A stretch of DNA of 64,000 bases from Aulosira sp. FACHB-615 (GTDB lineage: Bacteria > Cyanobacteriota > Cyanobacteriia > Cyanobacteriales > Nostocaceae): assembly GCF_014698045.1 (NCBI RefSeq), contig NZ_JACJSE010000005.1, positions 1 through 64,000 of the forward strand. Reading direction: 5' to 3'. How positions within the stretch are numbered: position 1 is the first letter of the stretch; each line of letters begins with the position of its first letter. The notes below the pieces were generated by a model. It was given only the letters and a program-made list of their open reading frames with translations, did not search any database and was not told the origin of the DNA. Position numbers and translations under genes: made by a program. Positions 9,291 to 17,747 of the stretch are shown in pieces.

Positions 9291-10619
9291 TTACAAACTA
9301 AATTCTGCTGCGTCATCTTCATCAATAGCTGAATTTTTACCAACGGCTGTAGGTTTGAATTGAGAACCATGAATTAATTCGCTGAATGTCATTTTTGGAT
9401 TTTGATGTAAGATATTCAGTACACTAATAAAGTCGCGGATGATTTCGCTGGGTGTGAGTAAGGCTTCTGCACCTAAGCGGCTAACGATTTCTTGTAAGAA
9501 TTCTTGTAAGTTGCGATCGCTCAACGTTTTATCATAGCCATAGTGGGTTACATGAATTTCTTTCAGGCGTTGTAGAAGCGTGAAAATTTCAGCCTCACTC
9601 AAGGGGTTTAACCGAATAACTGGCCCTAAAAATTCCTGAACATTCGCTTGGGTAGCAAAGCGACTTTCTTTGGTACGTCTGCGCCAAGCTTGGTCAGCAA
9701 ATAGTCCCCGGTTTTGGTCTTCTAAAAATTTGGTTGTACCACCAATAAAAATCCCCAGATGTTCGGCTTTACATTGCATGGTATCGTTAAACATCGCCAG
9801 CAGTCTGTTATAGTTCTTCTCGCGGGTAACAGTAGTAGATATTTGATACAAATTTACCGCTTCATCTAACAAAATTAACAAACCTTTATAACCAATTTCA
9901 GCCACAAATTTAGCTAACAATTTAATGTAGTCGTACCAACTTTCATCATCAATAATTACCCGCACACCCAAAGCCGACCTAGCTTCAATTTTGGTGCTAA
10001 ATTCACCCCGCAACCACCGCAAAGCCGCATTTTTTAAATTATCATCATCTAATCGATAACCACGCCAATAAGCAATAATCACATTGCCAAAATCAAAACC
10101 ATGAACTAAGTCTTCAATATACTGCACAACTTCTCTGATTTTGGCTTCTACTTGGTCATCAAAACCTTCGTCGTTGGGACGCATATTAGTTTCTTTGGCA
10201 ACTTCTTGTTGGATTTTATTAATCCAACCTTCTAAAATTGAAACTAAAGCACCGCCATCAGGACGGGTTTTGGTGGAAAGGTGACTCATTAATTCTCGAT
10301 AAGTCGCCAAACCTTCATTATTACTTCCCGCGAGGCGGCGTTCATAAGATAAATCAGCATCAGCTACGACAAAGCCTTGTTCCATTGCACGGTTGCGAAT
10401 CATTTGGAGGAGAAAGCTTTTACCGGAACCATAATTACCAATAATAAAGCGAAATGCGGCGACACCTTCGGCAATGTCATCTAGATTTTGTATCAGGCTT
10501 TTAAGTTCTTGTTCTCGACCAACTGCTATGTGTTCAACTCCTAGTCTTGGTACTACTCCCGCACCCAGGGAATTAATTAAAGCAGTGGAAACTTTCTTCG
10601 AGATTTTGAGCTTTGCCAT
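9291..10619 (-). CDS. BrxC/BrxD-like (DUF2791) P-loop ATPase
   Basis: About 442 residues. GVEHIAVGREQELKSL is the sensor/N-linker of the family, GNYGSGKSF (about residues 61-69) is the Walker A, and GLLILLDEAVNLYQ (about 240) is the Walker B, followed by FIGGTTKFLEDQNRGL and a C-terminal winged-helix-like part. This is the DUF2791 family, known from the ATP-binding components of BREX and from Ter-associated gene clusters with TerB-type proteins and helicases. No BREX partners (PglX, PglZ, BrxL) are in the window. It is the last gene of a three-gene minus-strand block, 55 bases after the coiled-coil gene. A GTG at 10628 adds three residues; the ATG is preferred. Confidence 0.85.
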   Translation of the reverse strand: MAKLKISKKVSTALINSLGAGVVPRLGVEHIAVGREQELKSLIQNLDDIAEGVAAFRFIIGNYGSGKSFLLQMIRNRAMEQGFVVADADLSYERRLAGSNNEGLATYRELMSHLSTKTRPDGGALVSILEGWINKIQQEVAKETNMRPNDEGFDDQVEAKIREVVQYIEDLVHGFDFGNVIIAYWRGYRLDDDNLKNAALRWLRGEFSTKIEARSALGVRVIIDDESWYDYIKLLAKFVAEIGYKGLLILLDEAVNLYQISTTVTREKNYNRLLAMFNDTMQCKAEHLGIFIGGTTKFLEDQNRGLFADQAWRRRTKESRFATQANVQEFLGPVIRLNPLSEAEIFTLLQRLKEIHVTHYGYDKTLSDRNLQEFLQEIVSRLGAEALLTPSEIIRDFISVLNILHQNPKMTFSELIHGSQFKPTAVGKNSAIDEDDAAEFSL

Positions 10620-10674
10620 GTACTTCACTAGATTTTAGATTTCGCGCAATAATAATTTTACGATAACAAGTAAT

Positions 10675-11946
10675 TTAATTTGATGATGCTTGCCTGCTCA
10701 TCAAGTCTTCGTACATAGCAATCATTTTGCGGACATTGTGCTGATGTTCTGGATACACTGAGGGAGTGTCTTCGCCTGGTTCGATGATTAATTCCCCAAT
10801 GGTATCATTTGCTCGGTCGTTAATAGAATCAATCAAGAGATTAGGCATGGTAATATTAGCTTCGGCAATTTGTTTAATGCTTGCTTTGGGGTTATCTGCT
10901 TGTAATATTGCTTTTAATACTTCAATTTCATGACCTGGCAATTTTTCTAACAAATTAGTCCATTCTTCTGGTAAGTCTTCACTGGGATCTTCTGAAGGTG
11001 CAATTAAATCAGCAAACGGAAATAATTCGGGTTCATCTTCTAGGGAGAGATTTATTGGTATAGGTTCTAAATTGAGTGTTTCTGTTTGTTGCAGTAAGTC
11101 CCAAATTTGACTTTGTAATAAATCTCGTTCTCCTTGTAAGATTAAAATTTGACTATTTAACTGTTGGATGTCTGATTGTTTATCATTTATTTGCTGATGT
11201 AATTCAGTTAAGCTATTGGTGATGTTATTCTTTTCTGTAGTGATATCTGCCAATAATTTATTTTGCTGATGAACAACAGTTTCTAGCTCTTGAATTTCTA
11301 CCCTGAGTTCATACATTTTTTCTTCTAGCTGCGGTTTGAGTCTACCTAGTAAGGTTAAGTTACTCTCAATTTCTTGCTTGTCTTGGCGTAGTTCATGAAG
11401 TTGAGTTTGTAACTGGGCAATTTCAGCATGAGAAACATTACTATGTAACTCTAAACGGCGTTTTTCGGCTGTGAGGTTAGCACAAATATTACTAAGTTCT
11501 GTATTAGTTTGCTCTAGAGTTTGAATGGTATTTTTAAGGTTATTCGTTTCAGCTTCTAATTGCTTTTTTTGTCCGGCAAAATTACTTAATTCTCGATGCA
11601 GACTATCTCTTTGATTGCGAGATTCGGCAATTTGATTTTGCAGTTTTTGGTTCTCAGCATATAACAAATTGTGATGTTCTTCAATTTGTTTGATTTCTCT
11701 GTAAATGCGATTTTTTAAAGATTCTTGCTCTTTAATGCGTTTGCGTAAGGTTGTTAACACCAGCATTTCATGATGTCTCCGGCGTTTATCAACAAATAAT
11801 GCGGCAGTATATGTAGCCAGGACAGTAATTATGCCTGTTAGGAAAGCTTGACCAAAATTCCAATTCGGAACCAGACTAAGCCCAAAACTTACACTAAAGG
11901 CAACTACACCTAGAAGAAATCGATTACTGACCATTACTGCTTGCAT
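10675..11946 (-). CDS. membrane-anchored coiled-coil protein with TerB_C-like C-terminus
   Basis: 423 residues in three parts: two hydrophobic segments (about 8-25 and 32-52) with a positive loop after them (KRRRHH), a continuous coiled coil from about 60 to 285 rich in Gln, Glu, Leu and Asn, and an acidic linker leading to a C-terminal globular domain (about 335-420). That domain (EIEVLKAILQ, IKQIAEANITMPNLLIDSIN, IGELIIEPGEDTPSVYPE) resembles the TerB_C domain found in Ter-type stress proteins that are encoded beside DUF2791 ATPases; the match is by eye. It lies between two ATPase genes and would tether the complex to a membrane. Confidence 0.75.
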   Translation of the reverse strand: MQAVMVSNRFLLGVVAFSVSFGLSLVPNWNFGQAFLTGIITVLATYTAALFVDKRRRHHEMLVLTTLRKRIKEQESLKNRIYREIKQIEEHHNLLYAENQKLQNQIAESRNQRDSLHRELSNFAGQKKQLEAETNNLKNTIQTLEQTNTELSNICANLTAEKRRLELHSNVSHAEIAQLQTQLHELRQDKQEIESNLTLLGRLKPQLEEKMYELRVEIQELETVVHQQNKLLADITTEKNNITNSLTELHQQINDKQSDIQQLNSQILILQGERDLLQSQIWDLLQQTETLNLEPIPINLSLEDEPELFPFADLIAPSEDPSEDLPEEWTNLLEKLPGHEIEVLKAILQADNPKASIKQIAEANITMPNLLIDSINDRANDTIGELIIEPGEDTPSVYPEHQHNVRKMIAMYEDLMSRQASSN

Positions 11947-12002
11947 ATTGCTGGTGTGAATTCGTAATTAAGATTGGGGCTGAGGATCAGATTTATAAGG
12001 TA

Positions 12003-12036
12003 AGAATTCAGGAGTCAGAATTCAGAATGCAGAATG
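12003..12036. repeat. short dispersed 'GAATTCAGGAGTCAGAATTCAG' repeat
   Basis: Copy of the GAATTCAGGAGTCAGAATTC-type repeat, here within the 155-base spacer between the coiled-coil gene and the DUF815 gene. Related copies occur at 12105, 14521, 45112, 46783 and 59645 in this window. One overlaps the 3' end of the DUF815 gene (residues QNPESTSQN). Confidence 0.75.
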
Positions 12037-12100
12037 ATTAATCAATATTGTTCTAGGTAGAGAGTCTAATAATTGAGAAGTATGAGTCATTATACTGTCT

Positions 12101-13465
12101 TCAATTCTGACTTGTGGATTCTGGATTCTGGATTCTTTCATTATTAGTTGTACCAAAGAGAGATAAATCTGCTTTTAAAAAGTCAATAAATTGTCGTGCT
12201 GTGCGTCCAGAACGGCCATTATGACGGGTTGCCCACTGTAATGCTTGATATTCTAAATCTTCTGGGCTGAGATTAATTTTGGCTTGTGTGGCTAAATGAC
12301 GAATAATTGTTAAATAAGTATTTTGATTTGCTGGCTCAAAGGTTAATGTCAAACCAAAGCGATCGCTAAATGATAACTTCTCTTGCATCGTATCCCAAGC
12401 ATGGATTTCTTCATTATCCTTGGGGGTGGGTCTATCAGCGAAATACTCTCGAATGAGGTGGCGGCGGTTGGAGGTAGCGTAGACAACTACATTTTGCGGT
12501 CGTGCTGTTAAGTTACCTTCTAAAACTACTTTAAGAGCTTTAAAAGCGTCGTCATCTTCCTCAAAGGAGAGGTCATCGACAAAAATGATAAATTTTTGTG
12601 GCAACCCGCGTAACTGTTCGACAATTTTTGGTAAATCATGTAAATCAGATTTGCCAACTTCTAGTAGACTTAGGTTGCGATCGCTATACTCATTCAACAA
12701 AGATTTGACTAAAGAAGATTTCCCCGAACCGCGACTACCATAAAGTAATACATGCAATGCTGTTTCACCCGCTAGTAAAAACTCTGTATTTTTCAGCAAA
12801 GCATCTCGCTGCCATTCGTAACCCACCAGTGTACTTAACTTAATGGGGTCAGGATAAGGAATACCAACAAACTGCCCATCTTGCCAACGCAAGGCGCGAT
12901 ACTCGGCAAATAAACCTACACCAAATTTTTGATAATAAGCGGCTAATTCTTCCACAGCATCAGCCCAATTTTCCCAATCTGGCAAATGCAGGGTTTGGTT
13001 GGTGGTAGGATTGTGTTCTTGATACCAAACTACAGGCGAAACTGGCAAATGAGTTACAGCTTGTACCCACTCGCTGAGAGATGCTGTGCTACATTCGTAA
13101 AGGCTTTGTAAGATGTGTAAATCATGTTGAGCGGCTGCAATTAAAGCCGGGGGTAATTCCCGAAAATCTTGTTGCTGCGCCATTCGGCTAAAGGGGTTTT
13201 CCGCCAGGAGTATTTGGGAAATTAAATGGTCTTCCCAATTTTGACGGCTTGCGGCTAAGGCGTGGAAGTAATTGCCATAGGCTTGCAGACAACTCCTGCC
13301 ATCGGCATCAGTGTAACGTATTGCTTGCAACAGTTCCAGAAAGGCGATCGCGGCTTCGCTTTGGAGGACAGATTGATAAAGTAAAAGAGATGCTGCTTGA
13401 CGCTGGAGGAATTGCACCTGGACATAGGACGAAGTACTTGCCGTTGGCATTGCGGGAATATCCAT
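12101..13465 (-). CDS. DUF815 family AAA+ ATPase
   Basis: About 454 residues. The N-terminal half is helical and family-specific; the C-terminal half is a P-loop ATPase with LYGSRGSGKSSL (Walker A, about residue 243), FIIFVDDLSFEEDD (Walker B) and VVVYATSNRRHLI (sensor 1 with a trailing Arg-rich element). RHNGRSGRTARQFIDF near the end is the family's C-terminal motif. This is the DUF815 family, broad in bacteria, function unknown. The last ten residues are encoded by a dispersed repeat. It is the first gene of a three-gene block with the coiled-coil and DUF2791 genes. ATG at 13465 is taken; a TTG precedes it. Confidence 0.87.
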   Translation of the reverse strand: MDIPAMPTASTSSYVQVQFLQRQAASLLLYQSVLQSEAAIAFLELLQAIRYTDADGRSCLQAYGNYFHALAASRQNWEDHLISQILLAENPFSRMAQQQDFRELPPALIAAAQHDLHILQSLYECSTASLSEWVQAVTHLPVSPVVWYQEHNPTTNQTLHLPDWENWADAVEELAAYYQKFGVGLFAEYRALRWQDGQFVGIPYPDPIKLSTLVGYEWQRDALLKNTEFLLAGETALHVLLYGSRGSGKSSLVKSLLNEYSDRNLSLLEVGKSDLHDLPKIVEQLRGLPQKFIIFVDDLSFEEDDDAFKALKVVLEGNLTARPQNVVVYATSNRRHLIREYFADRPTPKDNEEIHAWDTMQEKLSFSDRFGLTLTFEPANQNTYLTIIRHLATQAKINLSPEDLEYQALQWATRHNGRSGRTARQFIDFLKADLSLFGTTNNERIQNPESTSQN

Positions 13466-13552
13466 CAATCAACTAGGTGAAATAGCTAAATAGCTATGGT
13501 AAATTGTCTGCCGACCTTGGCTGTAAAGTCAAAATCTACATAGGTTTTAACA

Positions 13553-13870
13553 ATGAATTTAGGTATAATTGCTGCTTTTGCCTACGGTATCTTCGCAATT
13601 GTTGGTGGAATTATTGGCTACGTGCAAGCGCGTAGTCTGGTTTCACTTCTGAGTGGTGGTGTTAGTGGTTTGTTACTGATTTTATTTGCTTACTGGTACT
13701 TGCAAGGACAACCTTGGGGTTTAACTCTAGCTGCTTTTGTCGCTGGGGTTTTGGTGGTTGTGTTTGCTTTGAGGTTTGCCAAGACACGCAAGTTTATGCC
13801 TGCGGGACTAATGATTGTTTTAGGGGCGCTGGCACTGGTGTTGATGGTGCATCAGTTGGTGGTTAAATAA
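13553..13870 (+). CDS. TMEM14 family small membrane protein
   Basis: 105 residues with four hydrophobic segments and glycine-rich turns (AYGIFAIVGGIIGYVQARS, SGGVSGLLLILFAYW, RFAKTRKFMPAGLM). This is the TMEM14/UPF0136 family; plant chloroplast members such as FAX1 export fatty acids, and bacterial members are uncharacterised. A lipid-related role is only by analogy. It is divergent from the DUF815 gene with an 85-base shared upstream region. Confidence 0.88.
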   Translation: MNLGIIAAFAYGIFAIVGGIIGYVQARSLVSLLSGGVSGLLLILFAYWYLQGQPWGLTLAAFVAGVLVVVFALRFAKTRKFMPAGLMIVLGALALVLMVHQLVVK

Positions 13871-13991
13871 CATATAGATGAGTCTCCTGTTGTAGTACAT
13901 TTATATTATTGTATAGCTGTGGCGATCGCTACAAATACTTTGATCAGGAAAAATCTATTTATTTGAATGTCTAAATGCGACGAGACTCAAT

Positions 13992-14300
13992 GTGTACAAG
14001 TTTGAGCAACTAAGTCGCACAGAGGTAGAAGCAATGCTAGGAATTACACTCAAGGAAACACGAGTTTACCGAGAAATCAAAGAGGAAGGACTGCAAGAGG
14101 GAGAACAAAGAGGAAGAACCGCAGGAGAGCGATCGCTTGTTCTGCGTCAACTAACTCGTCGTGTGGGAGAATTATCTCAAGATGTGCGCGAACAAGTGGA
14201 AACTCTCTCCCTAGAACAATTAGAAAACTTGGGCGAAGCATTGTTAGATTTTACCAGTATGGCTGATTTACTCTCTTGGTTAGCAGCCACCTCAAAGTAA
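13992..14300 (+). pseudogene. C-terminal remnant of Rpn/DUF2887 nuclease with DUF4351
   Basis: 102 codons from a GTG. YKFEQLSRTEVEAMLGI and ETRVYREIKEEGLQEGEQ match the end of cyanobacterial Rpn-family (DUF2887, PD-(D/E)XK) putative nucleases, and LVLRQLTRRVGELSQDVREQV to SMADLLSWL is the DUF4351 tail. The nuclease core with its catalytic residues, normally about 200 residues more, is missing; the frame upstream is open for only ~15 unrelated codons to a TGA at 13941. Most likely a decayed gene. Confidence 0.72.
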
Positions 14301-14520
14301 AAGTAAGTATTATTAAAAACTTAGCTTGTTGCTGAATGTCATAAATAATGACTAATATTTGACTGGAAAAAAGTCATCATCCTTTTGCCAAAGTATCCGG
14401 TTTTGCTGATTCACCAGTGATAAATAAAAATAAGATTGCATGTAATTTTGATATTTTTGGGTACAGTCGAGAGTTTACCCATTCAGCAACCGGGGTTTAT
14501 GCGTTCATGTTCAAGTAAAA

Positions 14521-14600
14521 ATTCAGCATCCAAGAGTCAGAAGTCAGAAATAATTATTCAGCACAAAATTCTGATTCCTGAATTCTGACTCGTGAATTTT
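14521..14600. repeat. inverted pair of dispersed repeats
   Basis: ATTCAGCATCCAAGAGTCAG and, about 50 bases on, ATTCTGATTCCTGAATTCTG with CTGACTCGTGAATTTT: two arms of the GTCAGAATTCAG-type repeat in opposite orientation, able to form an imperfect hairpin. Confidence 0.65.
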
Positions 14601-14777
14601 TACATATCACTTTGATAAATTCTGCATATATTATTTTAACGTAATTTCAGGAATAATTAACATCCTGAATCAGTTTGTCATCCTAATTTTTCAGTAATAT
14701 CCATCTTGAGACAGTTATTTATAGACAAGTCTTAAATTATTGCTGTGGATGGATGAGTTATTCCAGTTATCAGGTTT

Positions 14778-14803
14778 AGTTACCTCATGATCGTGAGATA
14801 ACT
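14778..14803. promoter_or_regulatory. 10-bp-arm palindrome upstream of APH-HopA1 pair
   Basis: AGTTACCTCA TGATCG TGAGATAACT: arms of ten bases with one mismatch and a six-base centre that is itself nearly palindromic. About 490 bases before the APH start. Form fits a dimeric regulator site or a small hairpin; no T run follows directly. Role unproven. Confidence 0.35.
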
Positions 14804-15294
14804 AAGAAATCATATTTTTGGTGTTACTGAATATTTATGCTGATATTTAAATTAACTCAAAAGTGATATATTCATCAGGTATCAATAAACGCCAAATGCC
14901 TGACATAGCAGTATTTGTGACTGATTTATGTATTGTTGTATTTAATGATTTTAACGCTGCTATTAAAAAAAAATAGCAATCAGTAATTTAAATTACTTTT
15001 TGTTTTTTTGTTAAATCAGAAAATGTCACTGCAACAAATAAGGCTAGTAATTTCCACAATTGTATATTATGATTTTAAAGATTCGATAGCAAATAATGGT
15101 AATTTTTAAAGTAAAAATAAAGTTATTAATGCCATTTTGGCAGTTCTAAATATCAGAAATAAGATATTAGTGGAGAAGAAAGAATAATCGATATTTAGAT
15201 ACTTATAGTTATCTACTTAAATTCCTCAAGTAACAATAATCCTGAAAATAAGTAATTGATTATCTCAGCACTTTTACGAAATAGGAAATCAAAT

Positions 15295-16533
15295 ATGTTA
15301 TTACCATTATCTTCTCAAAATGTTACCCAGTATCTGCACGCAGCAGGCTTGTGTAGCTTAGAAGATGGCGATTTAGACTTATCTCAGTTGCCAGGAAGTA
15401 GCAAAAAGAATTTCAATTTACTAGTGACTCTGGGAAATAATCAGCAACTGCTAATTAAACAAGAACAGCACCAGGAAAATGCGGGAAACCTGCATGAATT
15501 TTTTAATGAATGGCTGTTTCATCAATTACTCAAGCAGTTTCCAGTATTAGGTAATATTGGAGCGATCGCATCATTAGTAGTACATTACGATGAGGAAAAT
15601 TCCCTCCTTGTCCGCAATTATTTAAGTGAATATCTGGAATTAGGTGGCTTTTATCAACATCACCATAGCTTTCCGACAGAGATAGCCACTGCTATTGGTA
15701 CAACCATTGCAGCTTTACATCGCGCGACTTTTCAACGCCGCGAATATCGTGATTTTATGGCTACAGCGCCACAAGGACAGTATCGCTATAACTTTTACAA
15801 CCCAGCGCAGGGTATAGAATCACTAACACCAGAGATTTTTGGTGCAGTGCCGAAATCAGCATGGCAATTTTATACTGTTTATCAGCGTGATGAGAGTTTA
15901 GAATCTGCGATCGCAGATTTAGCTTATGAGTGGAAACCTTGCTGTTTAACTCACAACGATTTGACGTTAAATAATATTTTGCTACATTCCCGTTGGGATA
16001 AATTAGATAACTGCTTAGTGCGCCTCATCGACTGGGAAGCCTGCGCTTGGGGAGATCCCGCATTTGATTTAGGTACTTTAATCGCCAGCTATTTAAATAT
16101 TTGGCTTTCTAGTTTAGTTGTCGATGTCGCACTGGAATTAGAAGAATCCCTACAGTTAGCGATTATCCCACTAGAAGCGATTCAACCTTCATTATTAACT
16201 TTAATTCAAGCTTATCTCAATACCTTTCCCGCTATTTTAGAACACCGCCCAGACTTTGTAGAGCGTGTCATCCAGTTTGCCGGGTTAGGACTGATTCACC
16301 ACATTCAAGCAAAAATTAACTATCAGCAGCAATTTTGTAATACTGATATGTGTACCCTACAAGTAGCACAGAATTTGCTAACCATGCCCGAAAAATCTGT
16401 AAACACAGTTTTCGGTGTTACTCAAGCAGAAATTATCCAACCGATGGCTACACAGCACCAGCTTACCCAACCGCAAAAATCACAAAAATTAATTCCCTTA
16501 TATTACGAAAAAACCCGTTTACGCGGCTGTTAA
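15295..16533 (+). CDS. APH-type kinase (class V lanthipeptide LanK-like)
   Basis: About 412 residues with an aminoglycoside phosphotransferase fold. LTHNDLTLNN (His220-Asp222) is the catalytic HxDxxxxN loop and LIDWEACAWGDPAFDLGTL (Asp246) is the metal-binding loop; QLLIKQEQ near residue 60 may supply the N-lobe Lys. Sugar or antibiotic phosphorylation is possible by family, but the next gene is a HopA1-domain protein, and such APH plus HopA1 pairs form the kinase and lyase halves of class V lanthipeptide synthetases, so a peptide kinase role is inferred. ATG at 15295 follows TAGGA; a TTG at 15256 would add 13 residues. The C-terminal ~50 residues are Gln-rich and poorly constrained. Confidence 0.82.
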   Translation: MLLPLSSQNVTQYLHAAGLCSLEDGDLDLSQLPGSSKKNFNLLVTLGNNQQLLIKQEQHQENAGNLHEFFNEWLFHQLLKQFPVLGNIGAIASLVVHYDEENSLLVRNYLSEYLELGGFYQHHHSFPTEIATAIGTTIAALHRATFQRREYRDFMATAPQGQYRYNFYNPAQGIESLTPEIFGAVPKSAWQFYTVYQRDESLESAIADLAYEWKPCCLTHNDLTLNNILLHSRWDKLDNCLVRLIDWEACAWGDPAFDLGTLIASYLNIWLSSLVVDVALELEESLQLAIIPLEAIQPSLLTLIQAYLNTFPAILEHRPDFVERVIQFAGLGLIHHIQAKINYQQQFCNTDMCTLQVAQNLLTMPEKSVNTVFGVTQAEIIQPMATQHQLTQPQKSQKLIPLYYEKTRLRGC

Positions 16534-16539
16534 AAATTT

Positions 16540-16592
16540 GTCCTTTCTCTTCATCTCCCTTCCCTTGTCTCCCTTATCTACCTACTCCCCAC
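16540..16592 (+). repeat. pyrimidine-rich spacer between APH and HopA1 genes
   Basis: About 50 bases of CTTTCTCTTCATCTCCC-type sequence, the C/T strand of the common Nostoc low-complexity repeat. It leaves the HopA1 ATG at 16598 without a visible ribosome binding site. Confidence 0.6.
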
Positions 16593-16597
16593 TCAAA

Positions 16598-17689
16598 ATG
16601 CTAGACACCTCTACCAACCCTCTGTTAAATTCTCTGTTTGATATTGCGAAAAATATCCAGATAGAATCTAACTTTTCCATTCATCACCCTGAGTATCAAA
16701 CTTTTGCCTTACCCGCGAAGGTAGCAGAAAGATTTCGGCAAAATTCTGCGGCGTTACAGCAAAAATATCTGACTTTGCTACTGCGTAATTTTCTTTATGG
16801 AATTTATTACAACGGTTCTTTGCAAAATGCGTTAGCGGTGAATGCTGATACGCCTCATTGCTTACCACAGCAAAATTTAGCGAACAATTCTCATTTGGGT
16901 ATTGATTGGGAATTTTACGCCCAACTGCACGCGAATAACCACGGTAAAGGATATTTTGACTCTAGTTGGCAAGTGTTACGTCAGGAACCTGATGGAAGTA
17001 TGGCGGTAACAAAATCTGGTTTGACATTATATATTGAACCAGATTGTCATCTCAAACCTCACAGCAAATCTGCTAAACCGGGTGAGTCAGTGTCTATTTG
17101 GATGCCAAAAAATCATTTGCAAAATGGCTGTTACGTGGCGGTAAGTGATGTAGGACAAGAACAGCAGAGTGTAGATGCAGAATTGGGAATAGGCAGAATT
17201 TATTTTAATATTACGGCAGATGGAGCGATCGCACTGATGGATAGTCTGACGCAACACCTCAACCAAGCGTCTCTTCCTTTTACCTTTCAAGTGCTTTACA
17301 ATCCTAGAGCCTACGGACGCTACGACTCCGGCTTACTGTACTTTGAACGGGAAGACTACCCAGCAATTCACCAAATTCTCCAGGCTGTATATAAAGAACA
17401 TCAATCGCATTTTCAGCCAGAAATACCTTTATTTACCAAGTTTTTAGCCCCAGGTCTAAGTTTAGCCGAAGAACCAATTCAAAAATTCGCCATTCAAGAA
17501 ACTTTTGGGATGAACCGTTGCCAAATTGTTGCTCATGCTTTACTAGAAGTATGGCAAAAAGGTAAAGATGCCATAGAAGAAAGAATGAACTCAATTGAAA
17601 AACACTTTGCCCTCCACTCAGTTGACTTACAACGCCCTTACTTAAACCCTAGTTCTGAAGATATATATTACCCCTTAACAGTGAGATAA
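16598..17689 (+). CDS. HopA1-domain protein (class V lanthipeptide LanY-like)
   Basis: About 363 residues matching the HopA1 effector family: an N-terminal helical part (LRNFLYGIYYNGSL at about 65-78), then the central ANNHGKGYFDSSWQVL, the segment SVSIWMPKNHLQNGCYVAVSD, and RIYFNITADGAIALMDSLTQ with PFTFQVLYNPRAYGRYDSG. The family began with a Pseudomonas type III effector, but the bacterial members lie in operons and the paired enzyme in class V lanthipeptide systems acts as a phospho-Ser/Thr lyase. Here it follows the APH kinase directly. There is no type III secretion gene in the window, so effector function is not likely. Frame also open from a TTG at 16538. Confidence 0.85.
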   Translation: MLDTSTNPLLNSLFDIAKNIQIESNFSIHHPEYQTFALPAKVAERFRQNSAALQQKYLTLLLRNFLYGIYYNGSLQNALAVNADTPHCLPQQNLANNSHLGIDWEFYAQLHANNHGKGYFDSSWQVLRQEPDGSMAVTKSGLTLYIEPDCHLKPHSKSAKPGESVSIWMPKNHLQNGCYVAVSDVGQEQQSVDAELGIGRIYFNITADGAIALMDSLTQHLNQASLPFTFQVLYNPRAYGRYDSGLLYFEREDYPAIHQILQAVYKEHQSHFQPEIPLFTKFLAPGLSLAEEPIQKFAIQETFGMNRCQIVAHALLEVWQKGKDAIEERMNSIEKHFALHSVDLQRPYLNPSSEDIYYPLTVR

Positions 17690-17747
17690 TTTGATATGGC
17701 AAGTTATTCGCTTGCTACTTTGTTTTTTAATTTTTAATTAGACAAAA

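Larger units (their letters stand above)
14301..15294. other. ~1 kb AT-rich intergenic region
   Basis: No convincing gene. It holds a GAATTCTGACTC-type inverted repeat (14521-14600), a 26-base palindrome (14778-14803), and AT-rich DNA with poly-A/T runs before the APH gene. The longest small frames (14499-14588, 14896-14976, 15023-15109) have no ribosome binding site. Confidence 0.6.

Noticed and set aside
14499..14588. 29-codon frame as lanthipeptide precursor for the APH-HopA1 pair
   Set aside because: It runs through a dispersed repeat and has no ribosome binding site.
14896..14976. 26-codon frame with one Cys as precursor peptide
   Set aside because: No ribosome binding site and only one Cys; chance frame in AT-rich DNA is more likely.
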